Shown: positions 47,026 through 56,250 of the stretch, piece by piece
How the letters are laid out: each line of letters begins with the position of its first letter
Position numbering within the stretch: the first letter of the stretch is position 1
NCBI RefSeq assembly: GCF_009930875.1
Contig: NZ_CP025249.1
Location: 930,001 to 994,000, forward strand
Direction: 5' to 3'
From: Actinomyces sp. 432
Lineage (GTDB): Bacteria; Actinomycetota; Actinomycetes; Actinomycetales; Actinomycetaceae
Length of the DNA: 64,000 bases
Position numbers and translations under genes: made by a program
Notes under the pieces: generated by a model
What the model was told of the DNA's origin: nothing
Seen by the model: the letters and a program-made list of their open reading frames with translations, nothing else
Database searches by the model: none

Positions 47026-47889
47026 TCAAGCCGCGATAGTGCCCGTGCTCACCAGCACGATGATCAACAGGCCGAGGAGCACGCGGTAGATGAGGAAGCC
47101 GGTGAATTTGTTGGAGGAGACGAAGCGCAACAGCCAGGCGATGGTCGCGTAGGCCACCAGCCCGGACACAACCGTGGCGATCGCCGTGGCCCCCCAGCCG
47201 ACGGTCGCCGAGATTTCCCCGGCGGCGGTGACCGCTTCCAGGGCGCCGGCAGCCAGCAGCGCCGGAATGCCCATGAAGAAGGACAGCCGCGTGGCCGTTA
47301 CTCGGTCAAAGCGCAGGAACAGACCCGCGGAGATCGTCGCCCCCGAGCGGGAGATCCCGGGCAGCACCGGTGAGAGCGCCTGGAAGGTGCCGATGATCAG
47401 GGCGTCCTTGATAGTTACCTCACGCATGCCCTTACCTGCGGAGCTGTGGGCGGCACCGGCCGGGCCGTCGCTGCGCCGGTCCGCCAGCCACATGACGCCG
47501 GACCACAGGATCAGCGCTCCGGCGATCACCCACAGGGACCGGGAGGTCACCTCAATGAAGTCCTTCAGCAGTAGCCCCACCACGGCCACGGGGATCGAGC
47601 CGAGGATGATGCCCCAACCGAGCGTGTAGTCGGGATCGTTGCGCGCCTCGGTACTGGCGAGGCCCTTGAACCAGGCGGTCACGATGCGCACGATGTCGCC
47701 CCAGAAGTAGATGACGGCCGCCAGGATCGCGCCGACCTGGATGACCGCGGTGAATGCGGTCATGCCGACGTCGTTGATGTTGTGGCCGAGGAGCTTCTCG
47801 ACGATATTGAGGTGCCCGGTGGAGGACACGGGCAGGAACTCGGTGATGCCCTCGACGATGCCGAGGATGACGGCGTGCAGCCAGTTCAT
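47026..47889 (-). CDS. uppP: undecaprenyl-diphosphate phosphatase UppP (BacA)
   Basis: Membrane phosphatase recycling the undecaprenyl carrier lipid for peptidoglycan and other wall polymers; overproduction gives bacitracin resistance. The start at ATG 47889 follows GGGAGCC; the frame is open further upstream without homology. The 287 residues have about eight hydrophobic helices and both catalytic motifs, GIVEGITEFLPVSSTGHL near the N-terminus and PVLPGISRSGATISAGL in the second half. A short polar insert (DRRSDGPAGAAHSSAGKG) separates the halves. Immediately upstream is hisN in the same direction. Confidence 0.95.
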   Translation of the reverse strand: MNWLHAVILGIVEGITEFLPVSSTGHLNIVEKLLGHNINDVGMTAFTAVIQVGAILAAVIYFWGDIVRIVTAWFKGLASTEARNDPDYTLGWGIILGSIPVAVVGLLLKDFIEVTSRSLWVIAGALILWSGVMWLADRRSDGPAGAAHSSAGKGMREVTIKDALIIGTFQALSPVLPGISRSGATISAGLFLRFDRVTATRLSFFMGIPALLAAGALEAVTAAGEISATVGWGATAIATVVSGLVAYATIAWLLRFVSSNKFTGFLIYRVLLGLLIIVLVSTGTIAA

Positions 47890-48109
47890 GAGGCTCCCAG
47901 GGATCGGGTGCAGTAAGTTCCCTGAGAGGCTACCGGGCGGAGGCCGCCTCGTGCGCGCCCGGGGATGTGGAACCGGCCTCAGCGGCGTCTGTCCGCCGGA
48001 GGCAACCGCGTCCAGCTTCCCGGGACCGATGACGGTGCTCGATGACGGCACTCGCTGACGGTGCTCCGGCACGCTCCAGACCGCGGCCCGCCCGGCGTCG
48101 CCGCCCGGG

Positions 48110-48943
48110 TCAGTCTGTCTCAGCCGACAGGCGTTCCAGCACCGCCTCATGCAGCAGGGTGTTGGTGGCAACGGCGCTGCCGCCCCAGGGCCCCGGCTCA
48201 CCTGCCAGGGAGGTGAAGCGGCCGCCGGCCTCGGTGACGATCGGCACCAGGGCACCCATGTCGTACAGCTCCAGCTCCGGCTCGGCGGCAAGATCCACCG
48301 CCCCCTCCGCAAGGAGCATGTAGGACCAGAAATCCCCGTAGGCGCGGGTGCGCCAGCAGGCCTGCATCAGCGACAGCATGCCGCGCAGCCGCCGATGCTC
48401 GGCCCAGCCGGACAGCGAGGAGTAGGACAGGGAGGCGTCCTCCAGACTAGCCACGCTGGACACGTGCAACTGGCGGGCCGAGGCCAGGGAACGGCCGGTC
48501 CAGGCGCCGCCGCCCCGCACCGCCCACCAGCGCCGCCCCAGTGCGGGCGCGGAGACCAGGCCGACGACCACCTCGCCGTCCTCGACCAGGCTGATGAGCG
48601 TGGCCCACACGGGCACGCCTCGCACGAAGTTCTTGGTGCCGTCGATCGGGTCGATCACCCACTGGCGGGGGGAGTGGCCGGTGGTGCCGAACTCCTCTCC
48701 GAGCACGGAGTCGCGAGTGCGGGCGCGGGCCAGGTAGTCGCGGATCAGCCGCTCGGTCTCACGGTCGGCCTCCGTGACGGGGGTCAGGTCGGGCTTGGTC
48801 TCCACCTCGAAGTCCTGGGCGTCGAAGCGTGCCTGAGTGAGCGGGTCCACCTGGTCGGCGATGGTGTGCGCCAGGTGCAGGTCGTCGCGCCAACGGCGCT
48901 CCGCTGCAGGGGACGTGGGAGAGGAACCGGCATTACTGCTCAT
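48110..48943 (-). CDS. hisN: inositol-monophosphatase-fold phosphatase, probable histidinol-phosphatase
   Basis: Mg-dependent phosphatase of 277 residues. Metal-binding motifs are DLTPVTEADRETERLIR with GEEFG, then WVIDPIDGTKNFVRGVPVW, and ELELYDMGALVPIVTEAGGRF. The VPVWATLISL and GRRWWAVRGGGAW strings are those of actinobacterial histidinol-phosphatases (HisN), the last phosphatase step of histidine synthesis; other inositol-phosphatase relatives remain possible. About 220 bases separate it from uppP. Confidence 0.85.
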   Translation of the reverse strand: MSSNAGSSPTSPAAERRWRDDLHLAHTIADQVDPLTQARFDAQDFEVETKPDLTPVTEADRETERLIRDYLARARTRDSVLGEEFGTTGHSPRQWVIDPIDGTKNFVRGVPVWATLISLVEDGEVVVGLVSAPALGRRWWAVRGGGAWTGRSLASARQLHVSSVASLEDASLSYSSLSGWAEHRRLRGMLSLMQACWRTRAYGDFWSYMLLAEGAVDLAAEPELELYDMGALVPIVTEAGGRFTSLAGEPGPWGGSAVATNTLLHEAVLERLSAETD

Positions 48944-49556
48944 GGAACGAGGGTAGACGGCGGCGGCCCGGATCCCGCGGCGGCCGGGCCGAGCCGCACC
49001 CGATTCGGGCGCGCATGTCCGGGGCGGGGCATGTGCGCGGGGCTCCGGTGCTCGTCTCGCGGATGCCCGCCATGCTCTACCTGCACCGCACCCTGGCCAC
49101 CTGGTGGTGGTGCCATGAGCGCGGCCTGATCGTCTTCAGCTTCGTCATTTCCGACTCGGCCGGCACCCAGATGACTGCCGCACGCTTACGCTGTCGGGCC
49201 AGACCCCGAACCTGAGGTTTTCGTTGTAATTACGCGGGACCGATAAAACCGGCGGAAATCGTCGAAGCAGCTCCTGCGTGCGCCGAGCACCTCGGCGCAC
49301 GCAGGAGCTTTCCCGCTGTCCCGGAGTCGGCGAATCAAACCGCAGAATCATGCGGAACGCTGAAGTTTGCCCGATGGTTAAGCGTGCGCGGAGGCGTAGG
49401 CCGTCATCGTGTAGTCCGGTCAGGCTCGTCGCACGTTGTCTCGCTGATGGGTCCGATGTGTTGAGGCCGAGCTGCGGGCAGCGTTAGGTGTGAGCGTGGC
49501 CCCGTTCGGCTCTGACCCGGCCCTGGGGCGGTTGAGGCCCGCGTGCTCACCAAGAT
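48944..49556. other. 613-base interval between hisN and the toxin-antitoxin pair
   Basis: Contains the second copy of the family A palindromic repeat (49218-49355). A 66-codon ORF at 49015-49215 has a hydrophobic middle but no ribosome binding site and no recognised relative, so I do not call it. The rest shows nothing I can name. Confidence 0.6.
49218..49355 (-). repeat. dispersed palindromic repeat family A, copy 2
   Basis: Inverted relative to copy 1 at 2561-2697. The core is a perfect 19-bp hairpin, AGCTCCTGCGTGCGCCGAG (49269-49287) with its complement at 49291-49309, around a 3-base loop. Read on the minus strand the ends are CCGCATGATTCTGCGGTTT and CCGCGTAATTACAACGAAAA, matching copy 1 at 18 of 19 and 17 of 20 positions. 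Total length differs by one base from copy 1. Confidence 0.75.
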
Positions 49557-49936
49557 CTACTGCGCCGGCGCTCCGGCCAGGGTGGCCAGCACGCTAGAGA
49601 GTACCGGCCCCGGCCCGCCCCCTGGAGCTCGCGCTCCGCGGTCGTGACGAGCACGTCAATGTCGATCGACCAGTATCCGTGGATGATCCGGTTGCGCAGG
49701 CCGATCGGTCGATGCCAGACAATCTCTGGATGGGCGTTGCGAAACTCCCGGGAGACTTTGTTTGCCGCTTCGCCGAGTACGGTGTAGTTCCACATCAGCG
49801 CGTCGGTCCGCAGCGGATCCGCGGCGATCCCCTCGGTGCTCAAGTTTCCGATGACTTGGTGTATCCGTGACACGGCGTCCCGCATCTCATGAAGGAAGAG
49901 ATTGTCAGGCCGCGGCATAGAGAGTTTCTGCGTCAT
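49557..49936 (-). pseudogene. hepT: HepT-like toxin (DUF86), probable 3' frameshift
   Basis: Toxin half of a MntA/HepT module; HepT is a HEPN-domain RNase. The catalytic R-x4-6-H-x-Y element is present as RNRIIHGYW, preceded by a helical region (MRDAVSRIHQVI, ALMWNYTVLGEAANKVSREF) of normal spacing. The frame ends in an Arg/Trp-rich tail at 49547 unlike the family. Adding one G on the coding strand to the five-base run at 49618-49622 would give PVLSSVLATLAGAPAQ and a stop at 49557, about 126 residues in all. The repair is likely but less certain than in conserved genes. Overlaps mntA by 32 bases. Confidence 0.75.
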
Positions 49937-50162
49937 TGAGGACCTGTTCTCGGATTAACGGGTGCAGGGAGCGGCGGGAGACCAGGTCCACCGGCCGTCC
50001 GAAGAGGGCGGCGAGTTCATCGGACAGGTCTTCGATCTCCCAACCGAGGCTCCGGCCGGGCTGAAGCTGGTAAAGCAGGTCGATGTCGCTGGAAGAACTG
50101 GCCTGGCCGCGCGCAACCGACCCGAAAACATCCAGGGTCGCGATGCCGAAGCGCTGACACAA
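49905..50162 (-). CDS. mntA: MntA-type nucleotidyltransferase antitoxin
   Basis: Minimal nucleotidyltransferase that neutralises HepT by adding AMP to it (type VII toxin-antitoxin, known from the family). Motif GSVARGQASSSSDIDLLY contains the Gly-Ser and the Asp-x-Asp pair needed for catalysis; later GRPVDLVSRRSLHP is also typical. 85 residues from TTG 50162. The frame stays open upstream, and the residues there (VEFSDGDLKRLGEL) look like the missing first helix, so the true start may be an ATT or ATC at 50204-50210. No ribosome binding site is clear. Confidence 0.82.
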   Translation of the reverse strand: MCQRFGIATLDVFGSVARGQASSSSDIDLLYQLQPGRSLGWEIEDLSDELAALFGRPVDLVSRRSLHPLIREQVLNDAETLYAAA

Positions 50163-50242
50163 CTCGCCAAGACGCTTCAGATCACCGTCGGAAAACTCAA
50201 CGATTGTAATGCATCCAGTCTACGAAGTACTCCATCAAACTG

Positions 50243-50896
50243 TCATTGCGCATCCGACACCGTTTTCACCTCGCGCAGCACCCGGGCGGGCACGCCGCCC
50301 ACTACAACGCCCGCGGGCACATCCCGGGTTACCACCGCTCCGGCGGCCACGATCGCACCGGCCCCGATGCTCACGCCGGGGCAGACGACGGCGCCCGCCC
50401 CGATCCACACGTCGTCGCCGATGCTGATGGGGGCCGGCAGCAGCGTGCCGCGCTCGGCGACCGGCTCGGCGTGATTGAGGGTCGCCAGCACCACGCGGTG
50501 GCCGATCAGCACACGGTCTCCGATGGTGATGCCGCCCTGATCTTGGAAGCAGCAGCCGGCGTTGATGAAGACGTTGCGTCCGATATGAATGTTGCGGCCG
50601 AAATCCGTGTGGAAGGGCGGCACCAGGCCCAGTGTCCGGTTCACCGGCGTACCGGTCAGGCGCGCGAAGAGCTCCTGAACCTCGGCAGGGGAGTGGTAGG
50701 GCCCGTTGAGTTCGGCCGTCACCCGCAGAGCCTCCTGCGTCGCCCGTCCGGCGACCGTGGCGAGCGGCGAGCCACTGGGGATCGGCAGTCCTGCGGCCGT
50801 GTGGGCCACAAGGTCCTGCGGGCCGAGGGCGGCGCCGTCGCCCGGCGCGTGTTCCGGCGACGCCGCCGCCCCCTGCGGTTGACCCGTGGATGCCAT
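50243..50896 (-). CDS. left-handed beta-helix O-acetyltransferase (maltose/galactoside acetyltransferase type)
   Basis: Acetyl-CoA-dependent sugar O-acetyltransferase of 217 residues. The hexapeptide-repeat beta-helix runs from about residue 98 ([20 protein letters not shown]) to [19 protein letters not shown]. The catalytic His is in [11 protein letters not shown]. The [20 protein letters not shown] stretch is characteristic of the LacA/Maa group. An extra Ala/Gly-rich N-terminus of about 40 residues is present. It follows the alcohol dehydrogenase gene by 4 bases and is probably co-transcribed. The acceptor sugar is unknown. Confidence 0.87.
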   Translation of the reverse strand: MASTGQPQGAAASPEHAPGDGAALGPQDLVAHTAAGLPIPSGSPLATVAGRATQEALRVTAELNGPYHSPAEVQELFARLTGTPVNRTLGLVPPFHTDFGRNIHIGRNVFINAGCCFQDQGGITIGDRVLIGHRVVLATLNHAEPVAERGTLLPAPISIGDDVWIGAGAVVCPGVSIGAGAIVAAGAVVTRDVPAGVVVGGVPARVLREVKTVSDAQ

Positions 50897-50900
50897 CCGC

Positions 50901-51947
50901 TCAGACCTCGAGCAGGACCTTGATCTCGCGGCGCTCGTCCATGGCCTTGTAGCCCTCGGCGGCGTCGTCCAGCGGGATGCGGGTGGTGAAGACCTTGCCG
51001 GGGTGGATCTCGTCGGCCTGGATGCGCTTGATCAGGTCGGGCAGGAAGCGGCGCACGGGTGCGGGCCCGCCGTGCAGGTGCACCTGGGAGAAGAACAGGC
51101 CCAGGCCCTCGATCTGCTGATCGTGGCTCACGCCGACGAAGCCGACGTAGCCGCCGGGCCGGCAGGAGGCGATGGCCTGGTCCATGGAGACCTGGTTACC
51201 GACGGCCTCCACCACGCCGTGGGCGCCGTAGCCGTCGGTCAGCTCCTTGACTTTGGCGGCGCCCTCCTCGCCGCGCTCCGCGATGACGACGTCGGCGCCG
51301 AACTCGCGGGCCAGGGCGGCGCGGTCCTCGTGCCGGGAGAAGACGATGACCTTCTCGGCACCGAGCGTCTTGGCGGCCAGCACCGCGGAAAGGCCCACGG
51401 CGCCGTCACCGACGACGGCGATGGTCTTGCCGGGCCCGGCCTCGGCGGCTACCGCGCCGAACCAGCCGGTGCCCAGCACGTCGGAGGCGGCCAGGTAGTC
51501 GGCCAGGCGGTCGGGGTCGTCGGGCTCGCCGCCGGGCACGGCCACCAGCGAGCCGTCGGCCAGTTCCACACGCATGTACTGCGCCTGGGAGCCGGTGTAG
51601 TGGCCCGCGTTGGCGCAGCGGGACGGGTAGCCGGCCTGGCAGATCTCGCAGGTGCCGTCCGACAGCATGAAGGAGCCGATCACGAAGTCGCCGACCTTAA
51701 GGGTCTTCACCTCGTCACCGGCCTCCACGATGGTGCCCACGTACTCGTGTCCCATGGGGCGGTTCTCCACGGGCTCCAGGCCGCGGTAGGGCCACAGGTC
51801 GGAGCCGCAGATGCAGGCGGCGGCCAGCTTGATGACGACGTCGGTCGGCTTGACCACGCGGGGCACCTCCACGTCCTCGACGACGACGTCGCCGGGGCCG
51901 CGCATGATCACGGCGCGCATGGTCTCGGGCAGGGCAGTGGCAGTCAC
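50901..51947 (-). CDS. zinc-dependent alcohol dehydrogenase family protein
   Basis: Medium-chain dehydrogenase/reductase of 348 residues. GTG 51947 was chosen since GAGGAG lies 7 bases upstream. The catalytic zinc site is in [13 protein letters not shown] and GHEYVG. The structural-zinc lobe is reduced: it retains [12 protein letters not shown] but has fewer cysteines than the classical four. The NAD(P)-binding motif is [20 protein letters not shown]. Related proteins are often annotated as threonine dehydrogenase-like or quinone-type oxidoreductases; the substrate cannot be told. Confidence 0.87.
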   Translation of the reverse strand: MTATALPETMRAVIMRGPGDVVVEDVEVPRVVKPTDVVIKLAAACICGSDLWPYRGLEPVENRPMGHEYVGTIVEAGDEVKTLKVGDFVIGSFMLSDGTCEICQAGYPSRCANAGHYTGSQAQYMRVELADGSLVAVPGGEPDDPDRLADYLAASDVLGTGWFGAVAAEAGPGKTIAVVGDGAVGLSAVLAAKTLGAEKVIVFSRHEDRAALAREFGADVVIAERGEEGAAKVKELTDGYGAHGVVEAVGNQVSMDQAIASCRPGGYVGFVGVSHDQQIEGLGLFFSQVHLHGGPAPVRRFLPDLIKRIQADEIHPGKVFTTRIPLDDAAEGYKAMDERREIKVLLEV

Positions 51948-52136
51948 GAAAACTCCTCGATTCGGGATGATGCGGGGCGAACAGCCCACGCCGGTTGTCC
52001 GTTGCAGCCCAGACTAAAACCGAGGGCTCCAAGACGCCAGGTATTGGCAGGGCCGGGCAACACGCCATGCCGACTTGCCGGCTGTTTTCGTGCGCGGAGC
52101 GGCCCGGCGCCCTCAAGGACGGCGCGCTGCCCGCCG

Positions 52137-52991
52137 TCAGCGCGGCAGCGGCAGCACCAGGGGAGTGCCGGTGACCGGATCCGGGCTCACGTGCACCGCC
52201 AGGCCGAACACATCCTCAACCAGCTGCGGTGTGATCACCTCCCGCGGGGCCCCATTGGCCAGGATGCGGCCCGCACGCATGGCAATGATCCGATCGGCGT
52301 AACGGCACGCCTGATTCAGATCGTGCAGCACCGCCACGATCGTGGTGCCCAGCTCGGTGTTCAGTTCCCGGCACAGCTCCAACACGTCCACCTGGTGGGC
52401 CAGGTCCAGGTAGGTGGTGGGCTCGTCCAGCAGCAGCACGTCGGTGCGCTGGGCCAGCGCCATGGCGATCCACACCCGCTGTCGCTGTCCGCCCGACAGG
52501 GAGGCGACCCGCCTGCGGGCCAGAGTGGTCACATGCGTGCGCTCCATCGCCGCCGTCACCGCCTCGTCGTCCTGCCCCGACCACTGGTGCAGTAGGGACT
52601 GGTAGGGGTAGCGGCCGCGGGCGACCAGCTCATGCACGGTGATCCCCGTCGGCGCGATCGAGGACTGCGCCAGCATGCCCACTCTCCGGGCGAAGGACTT
52701 GGGGCGGATGTCCGTGGCGTCCTTCCCGTCGAGCAGCACCTGCCCGGAGTCGGGGGCCAGCACCCGGCTGAGTGCGCGCAGCAGCGTGGACTTCCCGCAG
52801 GCGTTCGGCCCCACAATCATGGTTACCGCGCCCGGCTCGACGCGCACACTCAGGTCGGATATGACCGGGTGCTCGGGGTGGTAGGACAGGCACAGGCCCC
52901 GGGCCCGGAGCTCGCCCCGGCGCGGGGCGGGCTCAGCGGCGGCGAACCCGGTGGTCGCGGCGGGAGCTCCGCCGCTCGCGGTCGGAGTCAC
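52137..52991 (-). CDS. ferric-siderophore ABC transporter ATPase (FecE/FepC type)
   Basis: Cytoplasmic ATPase of an iron-siderophore importer, 284 residues. The GTG at 52991 overlaps the stop of the binding-protein gene (GTGA). Walker A IVGPNACGKSTLLRALSRVL, family string ELVARGRYPYQSLLHQW, signature LSGGQRQRVWIAMALAQ, Walker B VLLLDEPTTYLDLAHQ and switch His in VAVLHDLNQACRYAD are all FepC-like. It is transcribed with the binding protein, away from the two permease genes. Control by iron is expected from the box at 54051-54065. Confidence 0.94.
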   Translation of the reverse strand: MTPTASGGAPAATTGFAAAEPAPRRGELRARGLCLSYHPEHPVISDLSVRVEPGAVTMIVGPNACGKSTLLRALSRVLAPDSGQVLLDGKDATDIRPKSFARRVGMLAQSSIAPTGITVHELVARGRYPYQSLLHQWSGQDDEAVTAAMERTHVTTLARRRVASLSGGQRQRVWIAMALAQRTDVLLLDEPTTYLDLAHQVDVLELCRELNTELGTTIVAVLHDLNQACRYADRIIAMRAGRILANGAPREVITPQLVEDVFGLAVHVSPDPVTGTPLVLPLPR

Positions 52992-54046
52992 TTCACCGTG
53001 GTGCTGACGGAGTCCAGGACGAAGCGGGCCGCCGTCGGGCCGGCGTTGAGGAAGAAGGGTTCTTCCTCCACCTGCACGACCTGGTCGGCCTGCACCGCCG
53101 AAAGCGTCGGCCACAGCGACATGCCCGTCAGCTCGGCGGGGTCCCCGCCCTGCACGCCGAACAGGATCCAGTCGGCGTCGGCCTGGTCGAGCTGCTCCTC
53201 GGAGATGTCGACGGAGGTGTCGTCGGTGAAGGTCTGGGTATCCGGGCGGGCCACGCCCATGTCGGCCAGCACCGAGCCGGCGAAGGAGACGGCGCCGAAG
53301 ATGCGGGTGCGGTCGCCGTTCTTGCGCAGCAGAGACACGGTCACGTCGTCGGTGATGTCCTGGCCGGCGGAGGCGGCGTCGGCATGGAAGGCGTCCAACC
53401 AGGCCTGTGCCGTCTCCGGCTTACCCAGGGCGTCGGCCAGCAGCAGGAAGTCCTGCTTCCAGTACTGGCCGGTGCCCTGCGTGGCCACGGTCGGGGCGAT
53501 CTCGGTCAGGGAGCCGTACAGGGACTCGGCGTCCTTGCCGGCGATGTTCATCAGGACCAGGTCGGGGGACAGGTCCGCGATCGCCTCCACGCTCGGCTCG
53601 GTGCGCGAGCCGACGTCGGTGACTGCCTCCAGGGCGTCGACGTGGTCGGGGAAGGCGGCGGGCAGGTAGTCGGGGACGGTGCCGGCCCCGTCGCCGGAGG
53701 TGGCGCCTACCGGCACGATCCCCAGCGTCAGGGCTGCGTCCAGCTGGCCGGTGGAGATGATCACCACGCGCTCGGGGGCGGCGTCAATGGTGGTCTCGCC
53801 CAGGAAGTGGGTGACGGTGCGGGGAAAGACGTCGTCGCCCTGACTGGAGCCCATGCCCTGGGGAATGGTGGTGGGGACGGCGGCGTCGGCCGCGGAGGAG
53901 GAGGCCGTATCCGTGGCCCCGGCCGCGGCGGAGGCAGATCCGGTGGCGGTGGAGGTAGTGGCGCCGGAGCAGGCGGTGATGACGGGGATGGCGACGGCGG
54001 CGCCGAGCGCGCCCAGGGCGGTGCGGCGCGAAAGCAGAGAACTCAT
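52988..54046 (-). CDS. iron-siderophore substrate-binding lipoprotein (FecB type)
   Basis: Extracellular lipid-anchored receptor delivering ferric siderophore to the FecCD-like permease, 352 residues. The signal peptide SRRTALGALGAAVAIPVITAC has a twin-arginine-like SRR and a lipobox with Cys about residue 26. A Ser/Thr/Ala-rich linker precedes the periplasmic-binding fold: RVVIISTGQLDAALTLGIVP, PSVEAIADLSPDLVLMN and VQVEEEPFFLNAGPTAARF. The gene begins a few bases from the divergent permease gene. Confidence 0.92.
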   Translation of the reverse strand: MSSLLSRRTALGALGAAVAIPVITACSGATTSTATGSASAAAGATDTASSSAADAAVPTTIPQGMGSSQGDDVFPRTVTHFLGETTIDAAPERVVIISTGQLDAALTLGIVPVGATSGDGAGTVPDYLPAAFPDHVDALEAVTDVGSRTEPSVEAIADLSPDLVLMNIAGKDAESLYGSLTEIAPTVATQGTGQYWKQDFLLLADALGKPETAQAWLDAFHADAASAGQDITDDVTVSLLRKNGDRTRIFGAVSFAGSVLADMGVARPDTQTFTDDTSVDISEEQLDQADADWILFGVQGGDPAELTGMSLWPTLSAVQADQVVQVEEEPFFLNAGPTAARFVLDSVSTTVK

Positions 54047-54050
54047 ATGC

Positions 54051-54065
54051 TGAGGCTATCCTAAG
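54051..54065. promoter_or_regulatory. DtxR/IdeR-type iron box between the divergent importer genes
   Basis: Read on the minus strand, CTTAGGATAGCCTCA closely follows the left and central part of the consensus TTAGGTTAGSCTAACCTAA. It fills nearly the whole 21-base gap between the binding-protein and permease starts, exactly where an iron-responsive repressor would shut both transcripts. Confidence 0.6.
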
Positions 54066-54067
54066 GT

Positions 54068-55099
54068 GTGCTTCTTTTTTCAAGCCGTGTCCGCTCCGCG
54101 GCGCCTCGGGCCGTCCTGGAACTCGGCCTGGTGCTGGCCGGTGCCGGAACGCTCGTTGCCCTGTGCCTGCTCAGCCTCGTCGTCGGCTCCCGGCCGCTGG
54201 GGGTGGCCGAGGCGTGGGACGGGCTGCGCGCCCACGACGACACAGTCGCCTCCCTGATCGTCTGGCGCCTGCGCCTGCCCCGCACCGCCCTCGCCGTCGC
54301 CACCGGCGCCGCCCTGGCCGTCGCCGGGGTAGTGATGCAGGCCCTGACCCGCAACCCGCTGGCCGAGCCCGGCATCCTCGGGGTGAACGCCGGCGCCTCC
54401 CTAGCAGTGGTGCTGTCCGTCTGGCTGGGCGGCATCACCACCGTCTCCGGCTACCTCTGGTTCGCCTTCGCCGGCGCGGCACTCGCAGCCGGGCTGGTTC
54501 AGCTCATGGCCCACCGCAGCCGTGAGGCCGGCCCGACCCGCCTGGTGCTGGCCGGAATCGCCCTGGGCGCCAGCCTGAACGCCATCACCGGCACCATCAC
54601 CATGTATGACACCAGCGCCTTCGACTCCTACCGCTTCTGGGTGGTGGGTGCCCTCGAGGGCCGCGACGCCGCCCTGCTGGCCTGGGTGGCCCCATTCCTG
54701 GCGGTGGGGCTCGCCCTTGCCCTGGCCTCCGGGCACACTCTCAACATCCTGGCGCTGGGCGAGGAGCAGGCCACTGCGCTCGGCGCCAGGCCGGGGCGGG
54801 CCCGACTGCTCGCCCTGACCGCGATCACCCTGCTGTGCGGGGCGGCGACGGCGGCGGTCGGCCCCATCTCCTTCATCGGGCTGGTGGTGCCCCATGCGCT
54901 ACGGCTGATTCTGGGCGCCGACCAGCGTCGCCTGCTGGCCGCCTCTCTGCTTGCCGGGCCGATCCTGCTGCTGACCGCGGACATCGTGGGGCGCGTCCTG
55001 ATCCGGCCCGACGAGCTGGAGGCGGGGGTGGTCACCGCCTTCATCGGCGGACCCGTGCTGCTGGCCATGGTGCTGCGACGCGGTGAGGTGACCCGGTGA
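54068..55099 (+). CDS. FecCD-family iron-siderophore permease, first subunit
   Basis: Membrane permease with about nine to ten helices, 343 residues. Family motifs: RLPRTALAVATGAALAVAGV, MQALTRNPLAEPGILGVNAG, RFWVVGALEGRD, AVGPISFIGLVVPHALRLIL and DIVGRVLIRPDELEAGVVTA. Translation may start at GTG 54068 or a nearby GTG; there is hardly any room for a leader because the divergent gene begins 21 bases away. Its end overlaps the second permease gene by 4 bases. Confidence 0.93.
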   Translation: MLLFSSRVRSAAPRAVLELGLVLAGAGTLVALCLLSLVVGSRPLGVAEAWDGLRAHDDTVASLIVWRLRLPRTALAVATGAALAVAGVVMQALTRNPLAEPGILGVNAGASLAVVLSVWLGGITTVSGYLWFAFAGAALAAGLVQLMAHRSREAGPTRLVLAGIALGASLNAITGTITMYDTSAFDSYRFWVVGALEGRDAALLAWVAPFLAVGLALALASGHTLNILALGEEQATALGARPGRARLLALTAITLLCGAATAAVGPISFIGLVVPHALRLILGADQRRLLAASLLAGPILLLTADIVGRVLIRPDELEAGVVTAFIGGPVLLAMVLRRGEVTR

Positions 55100-56250
55100 G
55101 TGCGGCCCCGCGTTGGGCGGATCGCTCCGAATCCCCGGATGGGGCGGCCGCGCCGCCCGACGGCGTCGCCGCCAAGCGCTCCAAATCCCCGTACGCAGCC
55201 GGGCCGCCGGCCGACCGCCTCCTGCTGCGCCCGGGTGCGGGCAGCCTGCTGGTGCGCCGCCGCGCCCTGGCTGTGGCGGCGGTGCTGGTGGCGGTGGCCG
55301 CAGCGGCCGGCGTCTACACGCTGCTCACCGGCGCCTACACCCTGTCCGCTGCCGACGCGCTGCGCGTCCTGGCCGGCGGCGGCAGCGACCTGGACCGGTT
55401 CATCGTGCTGGGCCAGCGGCTGCCCCGCGTCATCGCGGCCGTCCTGATCGGTGCCATGCTGGCCATCTCCGGCGCCGTCTTCCAAAGCCTGTCGCGCAAT
55501 CCGCTGGGCAGCCCCGACATCGTCGGCTTCACCACCGGCGCCACCACCGGCGGCCTGCTCGTCATCCTGGTCTCCGCCGCCTCCTCCACTGCGACCATCG
55601 CCCTGGGCACCACCGCCGGCGGCTTCGCCACCGCTGCCGTCGTAGTCGCGGTGGCCATGCGCCGTGGGGGCGCCGGCGAGAACCTGGTGCTCGCCGGCGT
55701 CGCCCTGTCCCAGACGCTCTCCGCGCTCAACGACTACCTGCTCTCGCGCGCCACCATCCAGGAGGCCGAGGTCGCCCGCGCCTGGCAGTACGGCTCCCTG
55801 AACGCCATCACCTGGACACAGGTGCGGCCCCTGGCAGCGGCGGCCGCCGTGCTAATCCCATTGGCGGCCTGGGTAGGGCGGCCCGCCGCCGTCATGGAGC
55901 TGGGTGACGACGCCGCCGCCTCCCTCGGGATCGGCGTGGGGCGGGTGCGCGCCGCCATAGTCGGCTACGGGGTCGTGCTCGCGGCCCTATGCGTTTCCGT
56001 GGCCGGGCCCATCGGATTCCTGGCGCTGGCCGCGCCCCAGCTGGCGCAGCGGTTGGCCCGGACGGCGGGGCTGACACTGTCCGTCTCCGCCGCCATGGGT
56101 GCCGCGCTGCTTGTGGTCGCCGATCTGCTGGCGCAGCGACTGCTGGCCCCCTTCCAGATTCCGGTAGGGCTGCTGGCGGCCGCATGCGGCGGGCTCTACC
56201 TCATGTGGCTGCTGGGGCTGCGGGCACCAGGCGGACCTGGGCGGCCTTGA
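55096..56250 (+). CDS. FecCD-family iron-siderophore permease, second subunit
   Basis: Second half of the heterodimeric permease, 384 residues, with a hydrophilic N-terminal extension of about 50 residues (SESPDGAAAPPDGVAAKRS). Membrane helices carry RLPRVIAAVLIGAMLAISGA, FQSLSRNPLGSPDIVGFTTG, AWQYGSLNAITWTQV, SVAGPIGFLALAAPQLAQRL and LLAPFQIPVGLLAAACGG. Its 3' end overlaps the convergent modBC gene by 50 bases, which is unusual. Confidence 0.93.
   Translation: MSAAPRWADRSESPDGAAAPPDGVAAKRSKSPYAAGPPADRLLLRPGAGSLLVRRRALAVAAVLVAVAAAAGVYTLLTGAYTLSAADALRVLAGGGSDLDRFIVLGQRLPRVIAAVLIGAMLAISGAVFQSLSRNPLGSPDIVGFTTGATTGGLLVILVSAASSTATIALGTTAGGFATAAVVVAVAMRRGGAGENLVLAGVALSQTLSALNDYLLSRATIQEAEVARAWQYGSLNAITWTQVRPLAAAAAVLIPLAAWVGRPAAVMELGDDAAASLGIGVGRVRAAIVGYGVVLAALCVSVAGPIGFLALAAPQLAQRLARTAGLTLSVSAAMGAALLVVADLLAQRLLAPFQIPVGLLAAACGGLYLMWLLGLRAPGGPGRP

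Noticed and set aside
49015..49215. 66-codon ORF with a hydrophobic centre
   Set aside because: No ribosome binding site, no recognised relatives, and atypical codon use; it may be a remnant but cannot be supported.
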